Origin: Trifolium pratense
Taxonomy: Eukaryota; Streptophyta; Magnoliopsida; Fabales; Fabaceae
Direction of reading: 5' to 3'
DNA: 64,000 nucleotides
Assembly: GCF_020283565.1 (NCBI RefSeq)
Contig: NC_060060.1
Location: 71,223,257-71,287,256 of the forward strand
Each line of letters opens with the position of its first letter. The stretch's first letter is position 1. The notes below the pieces were generated by a model. It saw nothing but the letters and a program-made list of their open reading frames with translations, made no database searches and was not told where the DNA came from. Shown here one piece after another: positions 36,235 to 48,105 of the stretch. Both the position numbers and the translations under genes were made by a program.

Positions 36235-36378
36235 TGCCACCTAGACACATCTGACATGCCTCCTAATCATATCATATTCAAGTATCTTGGAATGAAGCCC
36301 GGGGAAGGTCCACTGTGTCATTTCTTCCCTGTAAAGCACATTGTTTGGGTGCCACTCCCATCAGAGGCCTCCAACTGA

Positions 36379-37462
36379 AAAGAAATGAACTAACTTAAGT
36401 CTTTGTTGATCGTATTTCTGTGTCATTTTCTATGTTTTTCATTGTGTTTCTCTATTGTTAATTTCTATGTATTATGAGATTTTGTTTCTATGTAATGATT
36501 AACCTTTATCATTGACTTCCGACTCTATAGAATTGTAAGCCTTTGTCCCAACTTTCTTCTTCTAACTAAGAAAGCATAGACAAACTTTTAAATAAGGGTC
36601 GACAGGACAAGACTGGCCGAGCCACAATTCGAAAGGTAGCATAGCCTTTAACCAAGTCGCCTTCAGTCATAACACTGTAGACGACTTATTATTGTTAAGT
36701 TTACGTTTAAAAATATTTTTTTCATCCACCGAAGAAATTACTGGTTGAGTTGTAGACTAGATCTCTCTCTTTAAGATGTTTCGCGGCACTGCCCAAAATT
36801 GTGCAAGTAGACTATCAACCACGTTGTCCCCAGGATAAAAGAACCAAGTTACAACTGTATAGCGATTTACTACTGCATTATAGAAATTGAGCAAGAAATA
36901 CACCTTCGTTAATGGTACTATCATACCACCTGTATTGATACTACAATATCAATCAATAATGACACTGAGATAATTCTAATATGGTACTAAGACCAATCTC
37001 ATATGATAACTAAGACCACTTTTAAGTAAAAGGGATTATATGACCATTATTAATTTGAAAGAACTAATGATAATAAGATCACTTTAAAAATAAATTAATA
37101 CTAATATTAATATTAGTAACACACAACAAATAGAATAAACTTCAATTTTCTTTACATAATTAGGAACAAAAACTAATAAAAATTGTCCTAATTTGCATAA
37201 CCAAATAAATAAATCAATCAGTTTGTTCATTCTAACTTTTCAAATGACACAAGTCACTTAAGTTAAACTTAAAGTTTCAAATCTGTCATTACTTGAACAA
37301 GCCATAAACAAAAACAATTTCATTTTCCAAAAAGCTAGAATTAGTGTTAGCTAAATTAAACAAGGGGTCATCATATCATATATTAATTAGCAACAAGCTT
37401 AGGGAAATAATGACCTATCCAATTAATCAAATATGAAATGAATGAACTAAAACAGTGATTCT

Positions 37463-37465
<3 letters not shown>
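36379..37465. other. BURP gene 3'UTR and AT-rich intergenic DNA
   Basis: The first 150 bp after the stop are T-rich with repeated TTTCTATGT motifs and ATTAACC, compatible with a 3'UTR and near-upstream polyadenylation elements. From about 36.55 kb I see no gene or terminal repeats. Confidence 0.45.

Positions 37466-37503
<38 letters not shown>
37466..37503. repeat. (TA)n microsatellite flanked by inverted GATTCTGAC / GTCAGAATC
   Basis: The TA run sits at the centre of a palindrome: TGATTCTGAC on the left and GTCAGAATCA on the right. Confidence 0.95.
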
Positions 37504-37506
<3 letters not shown>

Positions 37507-37815
37507 AGAATCAAATGACACCAACTAGTTTGACACCAAATGTTACACCCCTCAATAACGTTTTAACCGATATAAATTTTATAAAATCTACCTTTGGATT
37601 GAAAGTTTATTATCATATAGATCATTTATGTAAAACTTCAGACAAATACAAAATCATTTGATATGTTATTGAGATGCATCAAAACTAACAAATTTTACAC
37701 AAATGATCTATATGATATAAACTTTCAATCTAACGGTGGATTTTATAAAATTTATATCAGTTAAAAAATTATTGAGAGGTGTAACATTTGTTGTCAAACT
37801 AGTTGGTATCATTTG
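37504..37815. mobile_element. Fold-back MITE between TA arrays
   Basis: Almost the whole 310 bp folds on itself: the left arm has CAAATGACACCAACTAGTTT, TGTTACACCCCTCAATAA and GATATAAATTTTATAAAAT, and the right arm has their near complements in reverse order (ATTTTATAAAATTTATATC, TTATTGAGAGGTGTAACA, AAACTAGTTGGTATCATTTG). TA arrays flank both sides, consistent with TA target-site use. Non-coding. Confidence 0.85.
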
Positions 37816-37834
37816 ATATATATATATATATATA
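37816..37834. repeat. (TA)n microsatellite
   Basis: Short TA run closing the fold-back MITE. Confidence 0.9.
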
Positions 37835-37879
37835 GGGAGCCCCTAATATGATCCTCATTTTTTTAGGTCCATCGGTACT

Positions 37880-37881
<2 letters not shown>

Positions 37882-37927
<46 letters not shown>
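37882..37927. repeat. (TA)n microsatellite
   Basis: TA run directly before the second fold-back element. Confidence 0.95.
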
Positions 37928-37932
<5 letters not shown>

Positions 37933-38060
37933 GCAACTAATCGATAATGATGATTCTTAAATCATTTATCATTACCAATCGTTACTTGATTCAGTGATGA
38001 TTGACGCTGAACCAACTAACGATTGGTAATGATTTAAGAATCATCATTATCGATAGGTTG

Positions 38061-38066
<6 letters not shown>
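37928..38066. mobile_element. Small fold-back MITE (139 bp) between TA arrays
   Basis: Left arm TTAAAGCAACTAATCGATAA then TGATGATTCTTAAATCAT; right arm ATGATTTAAGAATCATCA then TTATCGATAGGTTGTTTTAA. The arms are about 55 bp with few mismatches, around a loop near 37980-38015. TA arrays lie on both sides. Confidence 0.85.

Positions 38067-38094
<28 letters not shown>
38067..38094. repeat. (TA)n microsatellite
   Basis: TA run directly after the fold-back element. Confidence 0.93.
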
Positions 38095-38098
<4 letters not shown>

Positions 38099-39039
38099 TT
38101 TTAGATTTAGGTTGGGAGAAAACTTAGATGCAATAACATAGGTATTGGTGGTACTGTTCTCTAATAAATATATGACCAATGTTTTAAGAACCGGAGCGGA
38201 CCGGCCGGTTCAACCGGTTCAACCGGGAACCGGACACAGCAGCGGTCCGGGCTAGTGCTGAGAACCGGTAGTCTGCAGAACCGGAAAAAAACCGCTTGAA
38301 ACCGGTATGAACTGCCCGGAACCGTTCAAACCGGTGAACCGGGGGCGGTTTGAAAAAACCGGCCGGTTCGGAATCTTTTGAAAATTAAAAAAAAAAAAAA
38401 AATCAGTGTATTTAACTTTTTTTTTTTTTCCTGTAACCCTAATTTTTTCCTTTTCAAAGAGCGTGAATGTAACACCCAAACCCGTTATTTAATTAACTCT
38501 GCCTTTATAAAATCTTTTTCGAAAATACGCCGCGGAAAAATTGAAAATCTGATTTATAAAGCGCTGGTTTGAATATCACAAACTTCATTCAAAGATAATA
38601 CTAATACATTTATCTAGTAAAATATTCGAATGAACTAAAAACAAAACCTCGCATCGAACGATGCGTTATTAGTTATACAAAACGGATACTTTTCAAATGA
38701 AAGCTTAAGACCAACAGAGTATACTAAGAGGACTACATGCATATACATATAAAAACCCCTTTTTCCCGTGTCTCAATCAGAGCAGAGCTTCACCATTGCA
38801 CTCGGACGAGGCTAACACATAACCTGTCAACCTGGACCCCCAAAGGTCCAGCAATTAACACAAAGCAGAGAGTTAGAAAACATAAACATAAATATAAGTG
38901 TGAGTAGTATACTACACACTTCACACGCTATCATACATTTCTAACTCACGCACATACATCGTCAAATACGACTACCAATCAATCATTCATTTACAAACAC
39001 ACCAATCATATAGTTTCACGTCTTCTCGGACACTACTAA

Positions 39040-39202
39040 AGTGTTCATTTTATAGTCATGACGGACTCTACACTTGTTCATTTTATAGTCATGACGGACT
39101 CTACACTTGTTCATTTTATAGTCATGACGGACTCTACACTTGTTCATTTTATAGTCATGACGGACTCTACACTTGTTCATTTTATAGTCATGACGGACTC
39201 TA
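39040..39202. repeat. 33-bp minisatellite, five copies, in the LTR
   Basis: The unit has TTCATTTTATAGTCATGACG and GACTCTACACTTG, repeated head to tail with almost no divergence. Because 33 is divisible by three it creates misleading repetitive frames on both strands. The same array is at 44876-45038 in the other LTR. Confidence 0.97.
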
Positions 39203-39409
39203 CTCACATACCAAGTCATGGCAACAATCACAGTATTAAACAATTAGTAAATTCCAAAGCTTAACACATACGGAAAACACATTACAATCCAATCAGATAT
39301 TGTCACATAACAATTATCAAATACATGTGCATTTACCCTAATGCATCTAATGCCAATTATCCAATGTCATGTCATCCCTAGACACGACTAATGCATGTGG
39401 TACCAAGGT

Positions 39410-39556
39410 GTCTCACCAACGGTGGACCAAGAACAGTTTTACATCATGCTGGATAAGCGTCTCACCAACGGTGGACCAAGAACAGTTTTACATCATGCTG
39501 GATAAGCGTCTCACCAACGGTGGACCAAGAACAGTTTTATATCATGCTGGATATGT
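39410..39556. repeat. 49-bp minisatellite, three copies, in the LTR
   Basis: Unit starts GTCTCACCAACGGTGGACCA and contains AGTTTTACATCATGCTGGAT. Looser copies of CAGTTTTAYATCATG continue to about 39800. Same array at 45246-45392. Confidence 0.95.
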
Positions 39557-40340
39557 CGGAACTTACCGAACCATCTTATCTCCCTTGGATAAGCCAACAC
39601 AGTTTTACATCATGTCGGATGCTGCTATTCACCCCATTTAAGATGAACCCAGTTTTACATCTTGTTGGATGCGTCGGAACTTACCGAACCACCTTATCTC
39701 CCTTGGATAAGCTCAATAACAGTTTTATATCATGTAGGATATGGTTATCATCAACCATCTCTCCCATAAAGAGGAGTCACACAGTTTTATATCATGTTTG
39801 GATATGGGCTCCAGATCTCGGATAACATAATCCCATCTTCGGCCACTTTTCATAAACATAGTCCATTTTCATCAATTATTGGAATTCACATGATTCCCAT
39901 AACACAATTATTCATGAATGCATGATTACTTTTAAACACATCAAATACATGACGCTATCTAGCTCGAAGCTATTCATTCACTGATGCGGAAACACAATTC
40001 CAACATCTAACACATTAGGATAACACAATATCCTATCACTCCAATCATAATTATTCACATGATAATTATCTGCATAACCATTTTTATACACATAAGGTTT
40101 CATTTACACTTATGTCATAAAACACACATCATTTCCTTAACATTGTAAATTAATGCTAAAACATAAACATAGTCACTTGAACTACAAGTCATTGCATACG
40201 CGTGCGAATCATATAACGATTAACAATAAGCATTAACAACATCAACATGTATCAACAAACATGTAAGGATACCCTTAAACCATGTTACAAGCGCCTAATT
40301 GCACTTAAAACAATTATCAAAAAGTTGCTGTCACAGTGCT

Positions 40341-40572
40341 GTTCGCTGAGCGAATCCGTAGCGAACCCGTAGCGAACACGTAGCGAACACGTAGCGAACA
40401 CGTAGCGAACACGTTCGCTGTAGCGAACAGGTAGCGAACTACATCAGAGGGTTGCAGGTACATGGCGAACAGATAGCGAACCCGTAGCGAACTTATTCGC
40501 TAAGCGAATCCGTAGCGAATCCGTAGCGAACTTATTCGCTGAGCGAATCCGTAGCGAATCCGTAGCGAACTA
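40341..40572. repeat. 11-bp minisatellite (GTAGCGAACMC) in the LTR
   Basis: About 15 near copies of GTAGCGAACAC / GTAGCGAATCC, with TTCGCTGAGCGAA palindromes interspersed. Same array at 46177-46408. Confidence 0.93.
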
Positions 40573-41348
40573 CACCAGAAATATCTGTTCTTGAGTTTTC
40601 TAAGGCGGTTTAACATTGAATCAACTCAAAAATTCATCCAAACATGTTATAAATTCATATAAACAGCCATTCCAAACATATATGGTATCAAGGAACATTA
40701 ATCATCCCTTCCAAACATCCAAATACCTCAAATAATCAAAATCATGCCAATTTCTTGCAAAATAAGCAAAGTTGCATAAACATGCAAATCATTGATCAAA
40801 CATCTACATATTCCCATTTTCAACTCCCCAAAGTTGTTTACCTCATCTACCATGAGTTCACTACACATGTTAGGATCAAAAGAATCCATTTTCCATTAAG
40901 AAAATCACCCACAAAACCCACAAGAAAATAGAGTGGAAAGAGTTTGGGAATGGAGGAATCGACATCCTCCCCTCTTCCGAATCACTCACGAATATGTAAT
41001 CTAACTCTCGTACCTTAGCTCGACGAATCCACAAGCTTGCTCTTCTCTTTCTCCCCCATGAGCTCCTTGCCCTAGCTAAGCTCTTCAACTTCTCAAGAAT
41101 TGCAACTTATGAGACTATTCATGGTTGACTTGGCTACTTATAGCTCTCTCTCTATTCTCATGGATCAAAGCCCACTTGGCTTAGGCCCAATGCCTATTCC
41201 ACGCCCAAAGGCCCAAACAACATAACTTCTCGCTCATTAACTTACGTTCTCGCTAAATGATTATCTGCCGCTTAATAATTTAATTATAAATCACGCCCTC
41301 GCGTAATAAAATAATTAAATAACGAATACTAAATTTTGGGTCGTTACA

Positions 41349-44303
41349 ACTCTACCCCCCTTAAAAGATTTTCGCCCTCGAAAATTACCCGACCAAAACA
41401 CAACTCCGGATAAACTCCCTCATCCGACTTTCTAATTCCAACTTGCATTCTAACCAACGGGTTTCTTAGTCGTAACACCTTAACCGATACGGTCTCTTAC
41501 ACAAACCCCGATTCAAAATCACACTTCTTCCGAATTCATACCAACAACACATACAAACTCCAAATCATACCAAGTTTGACAAAATCAGTCAATCCCAATC
41601 GACACAATCTCGTCTACTCATCAACAATAGATCAAGGACAGCTAATCCCTTGATTTGTCGATAGATAGTCAACAATCGTGATGATGGCATAAACCATTCT
41701 CATCAAACTACTTAAAACTTTCTCTTAACATCTTACGGTACTCGCAGCACCACTCCAAAACAAAACCACTTAACCCAAAATACTCCGAAAGACCCTTCCG
41801 TTGCATACTTCACAACTTTTCAAACTCCATAAGTTCTTAACTGCGTCGAATCTCACTCCAACCATTCATTCGGTAGCACAACTCCTACGCTCATCTGCTG
41901 TCTAACTTCTCAAATTTCTTAACACATGCCAAAAATATACTATCCAACCGTCAAATTCTTTTCCTTGCAATTCCCCAAATCATTGCGTCGAACATTCAAC
42001 ATGACTGTTTTATTTTCCAAATAATCTCTTATCCAATTTCTGACTTCCTTAACATGACCTTCCCGATATCATTTCCCGTCGAAATATTCTTATCCAAAAT
42101 ATTACCTTAAGTCACTCGTCGACTCACTATCATCCCACCGTTCACGACGAAAGTATCCATAATCATTTATTTCCTTCCCACATAGTATTACTATACTACT
42201 CTAACATATACGATGTTCCCAACATCACTTAGTCTCCACCGACTTTTCCAATAAGTCGTTGTCAATCTCATTCTTACTTCCGAATGGTACAAAACACTTT
42301 CTCTGATACTTTCATATTTCCAATTATTCAAATACGACACTTCACACTTAGCTTTATTTCAACCTCCAAAGGTTCATCCACCCTCGACACTAATTGTCCG
42401 ATCACCATCTAAATGAAAATATTTCCTTCTCGACAAACTCTTTCAAAATCCATCAAATTGTTATCCCATTTCCATCTCGGAATAACTCTACTACTCGTAC
42501 AATCCACTACCACTCGATAACTTAACAAGTATACCAATTTCTAACACGGTATTTCTTAATTCCATTCTCATCTACTTCTGAGAATTCACTTCTTTTTCCT
42601 TGGTTAAATAACACTAACGGTTCTCCAACCTTCACATCTATTTTCTAAGCTTCTCAAATCTTTCCAAGAAATGACTACTCGGTTCTAACACACTCAGCCG
42701 CTATAAATCCTTCCTAGGCTCTTCTCGATCACCTAGTAATTCCATATTTAATCTCAGCTACTATCAAAAGTTGATTTCCAAACAACCATGATCTCCGTCT
42801 TGTTGATTCCAACACAACTCTCATCAGATTCCTCTGAAAACTTTTCATCAACAAAGCTTCCATCTTTATCACTCTTCCTCCTCTTTGAGGATGAACCATC
42901 AAGTGAAAGACAACCAAACAATGGAACATTCTTCCTACGAGTTCCGCTAGAAACACCACCAGTCCCACTTATTGTAGTCGGGTTTTCAGTTCCCTAACCA
43001 CACCTTCCATCCTTGACATCAACCTCCCACTTAACTTAACCCTCAAGGTATTCACCATTCGCATACTCGTCGTATGATCATCACTAGGTTTTCTTACCCT
43101 TGATGCACACGTCTTCTCCGTTTCCCAGCAACGGTGTTCACTTAACATTCAATCTGCTCCATCGTTCCCCAATGGCCACATTCTCCCTACGGCTAAACAA
43201 CTTCATTCCGACTCACTCCGAAATGATCATCTGATACTTCCTCCAAAGTATTCTCCAAATAAGAACTCCACTTCGAACAATGCCACTCAATCTTAAACAA
43301 TCCACTTCAAGAACATCTCTATTCGTCCTTACTTCTCGCGTTCGAAACATCTTGGAGAGATAAAATCTTCTCCCCCACTTATCTCAAACCCACCTTTACA
43401 CTTCCACTAGAACATCCGGTGTAAGCACCTAACCGTCCTATCGATTCCAAATATATTCCTCTCAAGAGAAATCTAATACCGACAGCATTCACATGCATGT
43501 CGTATGCAAAGGGTAAACATAAGGTAAGATATCTAAGCATCTACTCAAAACCCCGGTGCAGTCCTTTTGACATACACACCTCTACAAAATACATAAACAC
43601 ACTATTCCCATCTATGCTAATGTAACAACCTACGTAACAACTAGCATACATAATTACTACCACATGTCTATACATATATTTATAACTAAACTATATGTAA
43701 GACAATGAAACATCCATGAACACAAGACATCGAGTCAAGTACATGCATTACATTTCGTTTGTCCGCATACTTACAACATCTACTCAAACATGTATAAAAC
43801 ATAGCATGTTCTCAAACAAGTTCTCATCATGAGAATACATTCACATAGTTCAATTAAAGAACCACACTAAGTACTAGTAATCAATCTACCACATGTTATA
43901 AACAAACATATAACAACACACATTAGGATCTACTTAAATCCTACTCCTTTCTCACTCTAGTGAAAAATTCATTTTCACTTACTCAAAAGAAAATAATCTT
44001 ATGTTTTCAACAAAATCTTCATCACATGCAGTTTTACATCATGCTGGATCATCAACTATTAGCAATAAGCATCTACAAACCAAAGTTCAAACCACACAAA
44101 TTTTTAAAACTTAAGCATAAAAATACTCAACCACTACTTGACTTGATAACTTATAACAATGATAAGTATCAATCGCATCAAGTACACACAACAAGAAAAG
44201 ACAGACACAACTGGCACACACGCTCACTCGATCTGACTGCACAGACCGGCTCTGATTGACACACAACCTCACAGTCCGAAGACAACCTGCTCTGATACCA
44301 CTT
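41349..44303 (-). other. Non-coding interior of the young Ty3-type element
   Basis: C/T-rich on the + strand, with no open frame above 100 codons and no gag, protease or RT motif that I can recognise. Confidence 0.8.
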
Positions 44304-47184
44304 TGTAACACCCAAACCCGTTATTTAATTAACTCTGCCTTTATAAAATCTTTTTCGAAAATACGCCGCGGAAAAATTGAAAATCTGATTTATAAAGCGC
44401 TGGTTTGAATATCACAAACTTCATTCAAAGATAATACTAATACATTTATCTAGTAAAATATTCGAATGAACTAAAAACAAAACCTCGCATCGAACGATGC
44501 GTTATTAGTTATACAAAACGGATACTTTTCAAATGAAAGCTTAAGACCAACAGAGTATACTAAGAGGACTACATGCATATACATATAAAAACCCCTTTTT
44601 CCCGTGTCTCAATCAGAGCAGAGCTTCACCATTGCACTCGGACGAGGCTAACACATAACCTGTCAACCTGGACCCCCAAAGGTCCAGCAATTAACACAAA
44701 GCAGAGAGTTAGAAAACATAAACATAAATATAAGTGTGAGTAGTATACTACACACTTCACACGCTATCATACATTTCTAACTCACGCACATACATCGTCA
44801 AATACGACTACCAATCAATCATTCATTTACAAACACACCAATCATATAGTTTCACGTCTTCTCGGACACTACTAAAGTGTTCATTTTATAGTCATGACGG
44901 ACTCTACACTTGTTCATTTTATAGTCATGACGGACTCTACACTTGTTCATTTTATAGTCATGACGGACTCTACACTTGTTCATTTTATAGTCATGACGGA
45001 CTCTACACTTGTTCATTTTATAGTCATGACGGACTCTACTCACATACCAAGTCATGGCAACAATCACAGTATTAAACAATTAGTAAATTCCAAAGCTTAA
45101 CACATACGGAAAACACATTACAATCCAATCAGATATTGTCACATAACAATTATCAAATACATGTGCATTTACCCTAATGCATCTAATGCCAATTATCCAA
45201 TGTCATGTCATCCCTAGACACGACTAATGCATGTGGTACCAAGGTGTCTCACCAACGGTGGACCAAGAACAGTTTTACATCATGCTGGATAAGCGTCTCA
45301 CCAACGGTGGACCAAGAACAGTTTTACATCATGCTGGATAAGCGTCTCACCAACGGTGGACCAAGAACAGTTTTATATCATGCTGGATATGTCGGAACTT
45401 ACCGAACCATCTTATCTCCCTTGGATAAGCCAACACAGTTTTACATCATGTCGGATGCTGCTATTCACCCCATTTAAGATGAACCCAGTTTTACATCTTG
45501 TTGGATGCGTCGGAACTTACCGAACCACCTTATCTCCCTTGGATAAGCTCAATAACAGTTTTATATCATGTAGGATATGGTTATCATCAACCATCTCTCC
45601 CATAAAGAGGAGTCACACAGTTTTATATCATGTTTGGATATGGGCTCCAGATCTCGGATAACATAATCCCATCTTCGGCCACTTTTCATAAACATAGTCC
45701 ATTTTCATCAATTATTGGAATTCACATGATTCCCATAACACAATTATTCATGAATGCATGATTACTTTTAAACACATCAAATACATGACGCTATCTAGCT
45801 CGAAGCTATTCATTCACTGATGCGGAAACACAATTCCAACATCTAACACATTAGGATAACACAATATCCTATCACTCCAATCATAATTATTCACATGATA
45901 ATTATCTGCATAACCATTTTTATACACATAAGGTTTCATTTACACTTATGTCATAAAACACACATCATTTCCTTAACATTGTAAATTAATGCTAAAACAT
46001 AAACATAGTCACTTGAACTACAAGTCATTGCATACGCGTGCGAATCATATAACGATTAACAATAAGCATTAACAACATCAACATGTATCAACAAACATGT
46101 AAGGATACCCTTAAACCATGTTACAAGCGCCTAATTGCACTTAAAACAATTATCAAAAAGTTGCTGTCACAGTGCTGTTCGCTGAGCGAATCCGTAGCGA
46201 ACCCGTAGCGAACACGTAGCGAACACGTAGCGAACACGTAGCGAACACGTTCGCTGTAGCGAACAGGTAGCGAACTACATCAGAGGGTTGCAGGTACATG
46301 GCGAACAGATAGCGAACCCGTAGCGAACTTATTCGCTAAGCGAATCCGTAGCGAATCCGTAGCGAACTTATTCGCTGAGCGAATCCGTAGCGAATCCGTA
46401 GCGAACTACACCAGAAATATCTGTTCTTGAGTTTTCTAAGGCGGTTTAACATTGAATCAACTCAAAAATTCATCCAAACATGTTATAAATTCATATAAAC
46501 AGCCATTCCAAACATATATGGTATCAAGGAACATTAATCATCCCTTCCAAACATCCAAATACCTCAAATAATCAAAATCATGCCAATTTCTTGCAAAATA
46601 AGCAAAGTTGCATAAACATGCAAATCATTGATCAAACATCTACATATTCCCATTTTCAACTCCCCAAAGTTGTTTACCTCATCTACCATGAGTTCACTAC
46701 ACATGTTAGGATCAAAAGAATCCATTTTCCATTAAGAAAATCACCCACAAAACCCACAAGAAAATAGAGTGGAAAGAGTTTGGGAATGGAGGAATCGACA
46801 TCCTCCCCTCTTCCGAATCACTCACGAATATGTAATCTAACTCTCGTACCTTAGCTCGACGAATCCACAAGCTTGCTCTTCTCTTTCTCCCCCATGAGCT
46901 CCTTGCCCTAGCTAAGCTCTTCAACTTCTCAAGAATTGCAACTTATGAGACTATTCATGGTTGACTTGGCTACTTATAGCTCTCTCTCTATTCTCATGGA
47001 TCAAAGCCCACTTGGCTTAGGCCCAATGCCTATTCCACGCCCAAAGGCCCAAACAACATAACTTCTCGCTCATTAACTTACGTTCTCGCTAAATGATTAT
47101 CTGCCGCTTAATAATTTAATTATAAATCACGCCCTCGCGTAATAAAATAATTAAATAACGAATACTAAATTTTGGGTCGTTACA
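44304..47184 (-). repeat. 5' LTR (right copy) of the young Ty3-type element
   Basis: 2,881 bp, apparently identical to 38468-41348, including all three minisatellites. Confidence 0.93.
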
Positions 47185-47266
47185 GTGAAAACGGTGGAAG
47201 GAACCAAATCCCTTAGTTTCATCGCAAAACCACCGGTAAGGATTGAACACCTGCACTTTTTTTCTT

Positions 47267-47475
47267 CTTCTTCGTTAATTTTTTCTTATATTAGATGGTG
47301 GAATGAGACAAATTTATCCTATTGTTATGTTTAGGTTTCTTAATTTGTGGAATGAAGAACTAAAGTTTTGTTCAATTTTTATCTTCTTCTTCGTTAATCT
47401 TTTTTTATATTAGATGGTGGAATGAAACAAATTTATCCTATTGTTATGTTTAAGTTTCTTAATTTGTTTCTTAAT
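47267..47475. repeat. Tandem duplication of about 115 bp inside hAT copy 2
   Basis: The blocks TTATATTAGATGGTGGAATG, ACAAATTTATCCTATTGTTA and TTTCTTAATTTG occur twice in order, about 115 bp apart, with few changes. Confidence 0.8.
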
Positions 47476-48105
47476 TTGTGGAATGAAGAACTAAGGTTTT
47501 GTTCAATTTTTATGGGTTTTATCTTTATATTATTTGCTTTAGGAAATCTTGTTTCAACACATTGATTGATTGCAACAAGAATAATATTTTTCAGAATCTT
47601 GTTTCAAATTTGAAAAGGGTTTTTTTTTTTCTTATATTACAGTGAAAAAAAAAAACGTTAAATACAGTAGTTTTTTTTTTCCTTATATTTGAAAAGGGTT
47701 TTTTTTCTTTCTTATATTACAGTAGTTTCTAATTTGTGTTTTGTTTGTTTTAGGTTTTTAAAGTTTCTATTTTGTTAGTTTGTTTATCACCTGTGAAGTA
47801 GAATAATTATTATGAACCAATTTTAGTAATTTGTTGCTTTGTTTACCAATTTAAAGTTTATTTTCTAAATTTTGTTATGACCATCATGCACTTTAAAACT
47901 AAATTTTGTTAATTTGTCAATTTATGTCTAAGTATTTGTTATTCTGTTACTGATAATTTGTTTATTAGCTACCAGATACGAAAATTATATGAACGGTTCA
48001 TATAAACGGTTCAATAGTGGTTGAACCGGTCTAACCAGTTGAACCATGAACTAGTGACCACACCGGCTCGACCTCCGGTTCGGTTCTTAAAACATTGTAT
48101 ATGAC

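Larger units (their letters stand above)
21268..36378 (+). pseudogene. BURP-domain protein with YLDGWLKD repeats; disrupted putative burpitide precursor/cyclase
   Basis: Exon 1 (21268-21321) encodes 18 residues, a Met-Ala-His-Lys start and a hydrophobic signal peptide, and ends at a GTAAGT donor. A 2,256-bp intron ends in TAG at 23577. Exon 2 (from 23578) holds a short linker (NDHRSFARDMKIQQENEKQA), about 15 YLDGWLKD repeats and a C-terminal BURP domain with CH-x10-CH-x26-CH-x25-CH-x8-W, an exact family fit, ending TGA at 36378. Coding pieces are 21268-21321, 23578-23660, 26092-27582 and 36240-36378: 1,767 bases, 589 codons with stop. Three lesions: solo LTR at 23661-26086, TAA at 26480-26482 (codon 176, CAA in sister repeats), and an LTR element at 27583-36234 splitting the third CH. 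BURP proteins of this layout are known as copper-dependent, self-modifying peptide cyclases, secretory pathway. Burpitide function here is inference; an RD22/USP-like structural role is the alternative. Confidence 0.85.
38468..41348 (-). repeat. 3' LTR (left copy) of the young Ty3-type element
   Basis: On the minus strand it starts TGTAACGACCC and ends GGGTGTTACA. It contains three separate minisatellites, listed below. Confidence 0.93.
38468..47184 (-). mobile_element. Very young non-coding Ty3-type LTR element (LARD-like) in hAT copy 2
   Basis: 8,717 bp with exact 5-bp target duplications GTGAA (38463-38467, 47185-47189). Both LTRs are 2,881 bp (38468-41348, 44304-47184), and I saw no difference between them on reading. 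The primer site TGGTATCAGAGC is on the minus strand at 44289-44300 and the polypurine tract TTTTAAGGGGGGTAGAGT at 41349-41366 (minus), so the element points left. The 2,955-bp interior has no gag-pol frame. Its 3' end motif, TTCGAGGGCGAAAATC on the minus strand, is chromovirus-like. It depends on a partner element for movement. Confidence 0.93.
38177..48097. mobile_element. Non-autonomous hAT element, copy 2, split by an LTR element
   Basis: Ends CAATGTTTTAAGAACCGG and CGGTTCTTAAAACATTG, same family as 9396-10419 but inverted relative to it. Exact 8-bp target duplications TATATGAC at 38169-38176 and 48098-48105. Without the LTR insertion (38468-47184 plus 5 bp) it is about 1.2 kb. The right half (47190-47990) is AT-rich with no transposase. 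It includes a near-exact duplicated block beginning TCTTCTTCTTCGTTAAT at about 47267 and 47382. Confidence 0.9.

Noticed and set aside
39040..39202. CRISPR-like regular array
   Set aside because: Head-to-tail units with no unique spacers, in a plant LTR; it is a minisatellite.
39058..39264. Repetitive open frames on both strands (MTDSTLVHFIV and RVRHDYKMNKC units), recurring at 44852-45100
   Set aside because: They are produced by a 33-bp LTR minisatellite whose unit length is a multiple of three; no start context, domain or conservation.
43960..44259. 99-codon + frame just left of the young Ty3-type LTR
   Set aside because: Antisense to the element direction, Lys/His/Asn-rich, no family motif; chance frame in the leader region.
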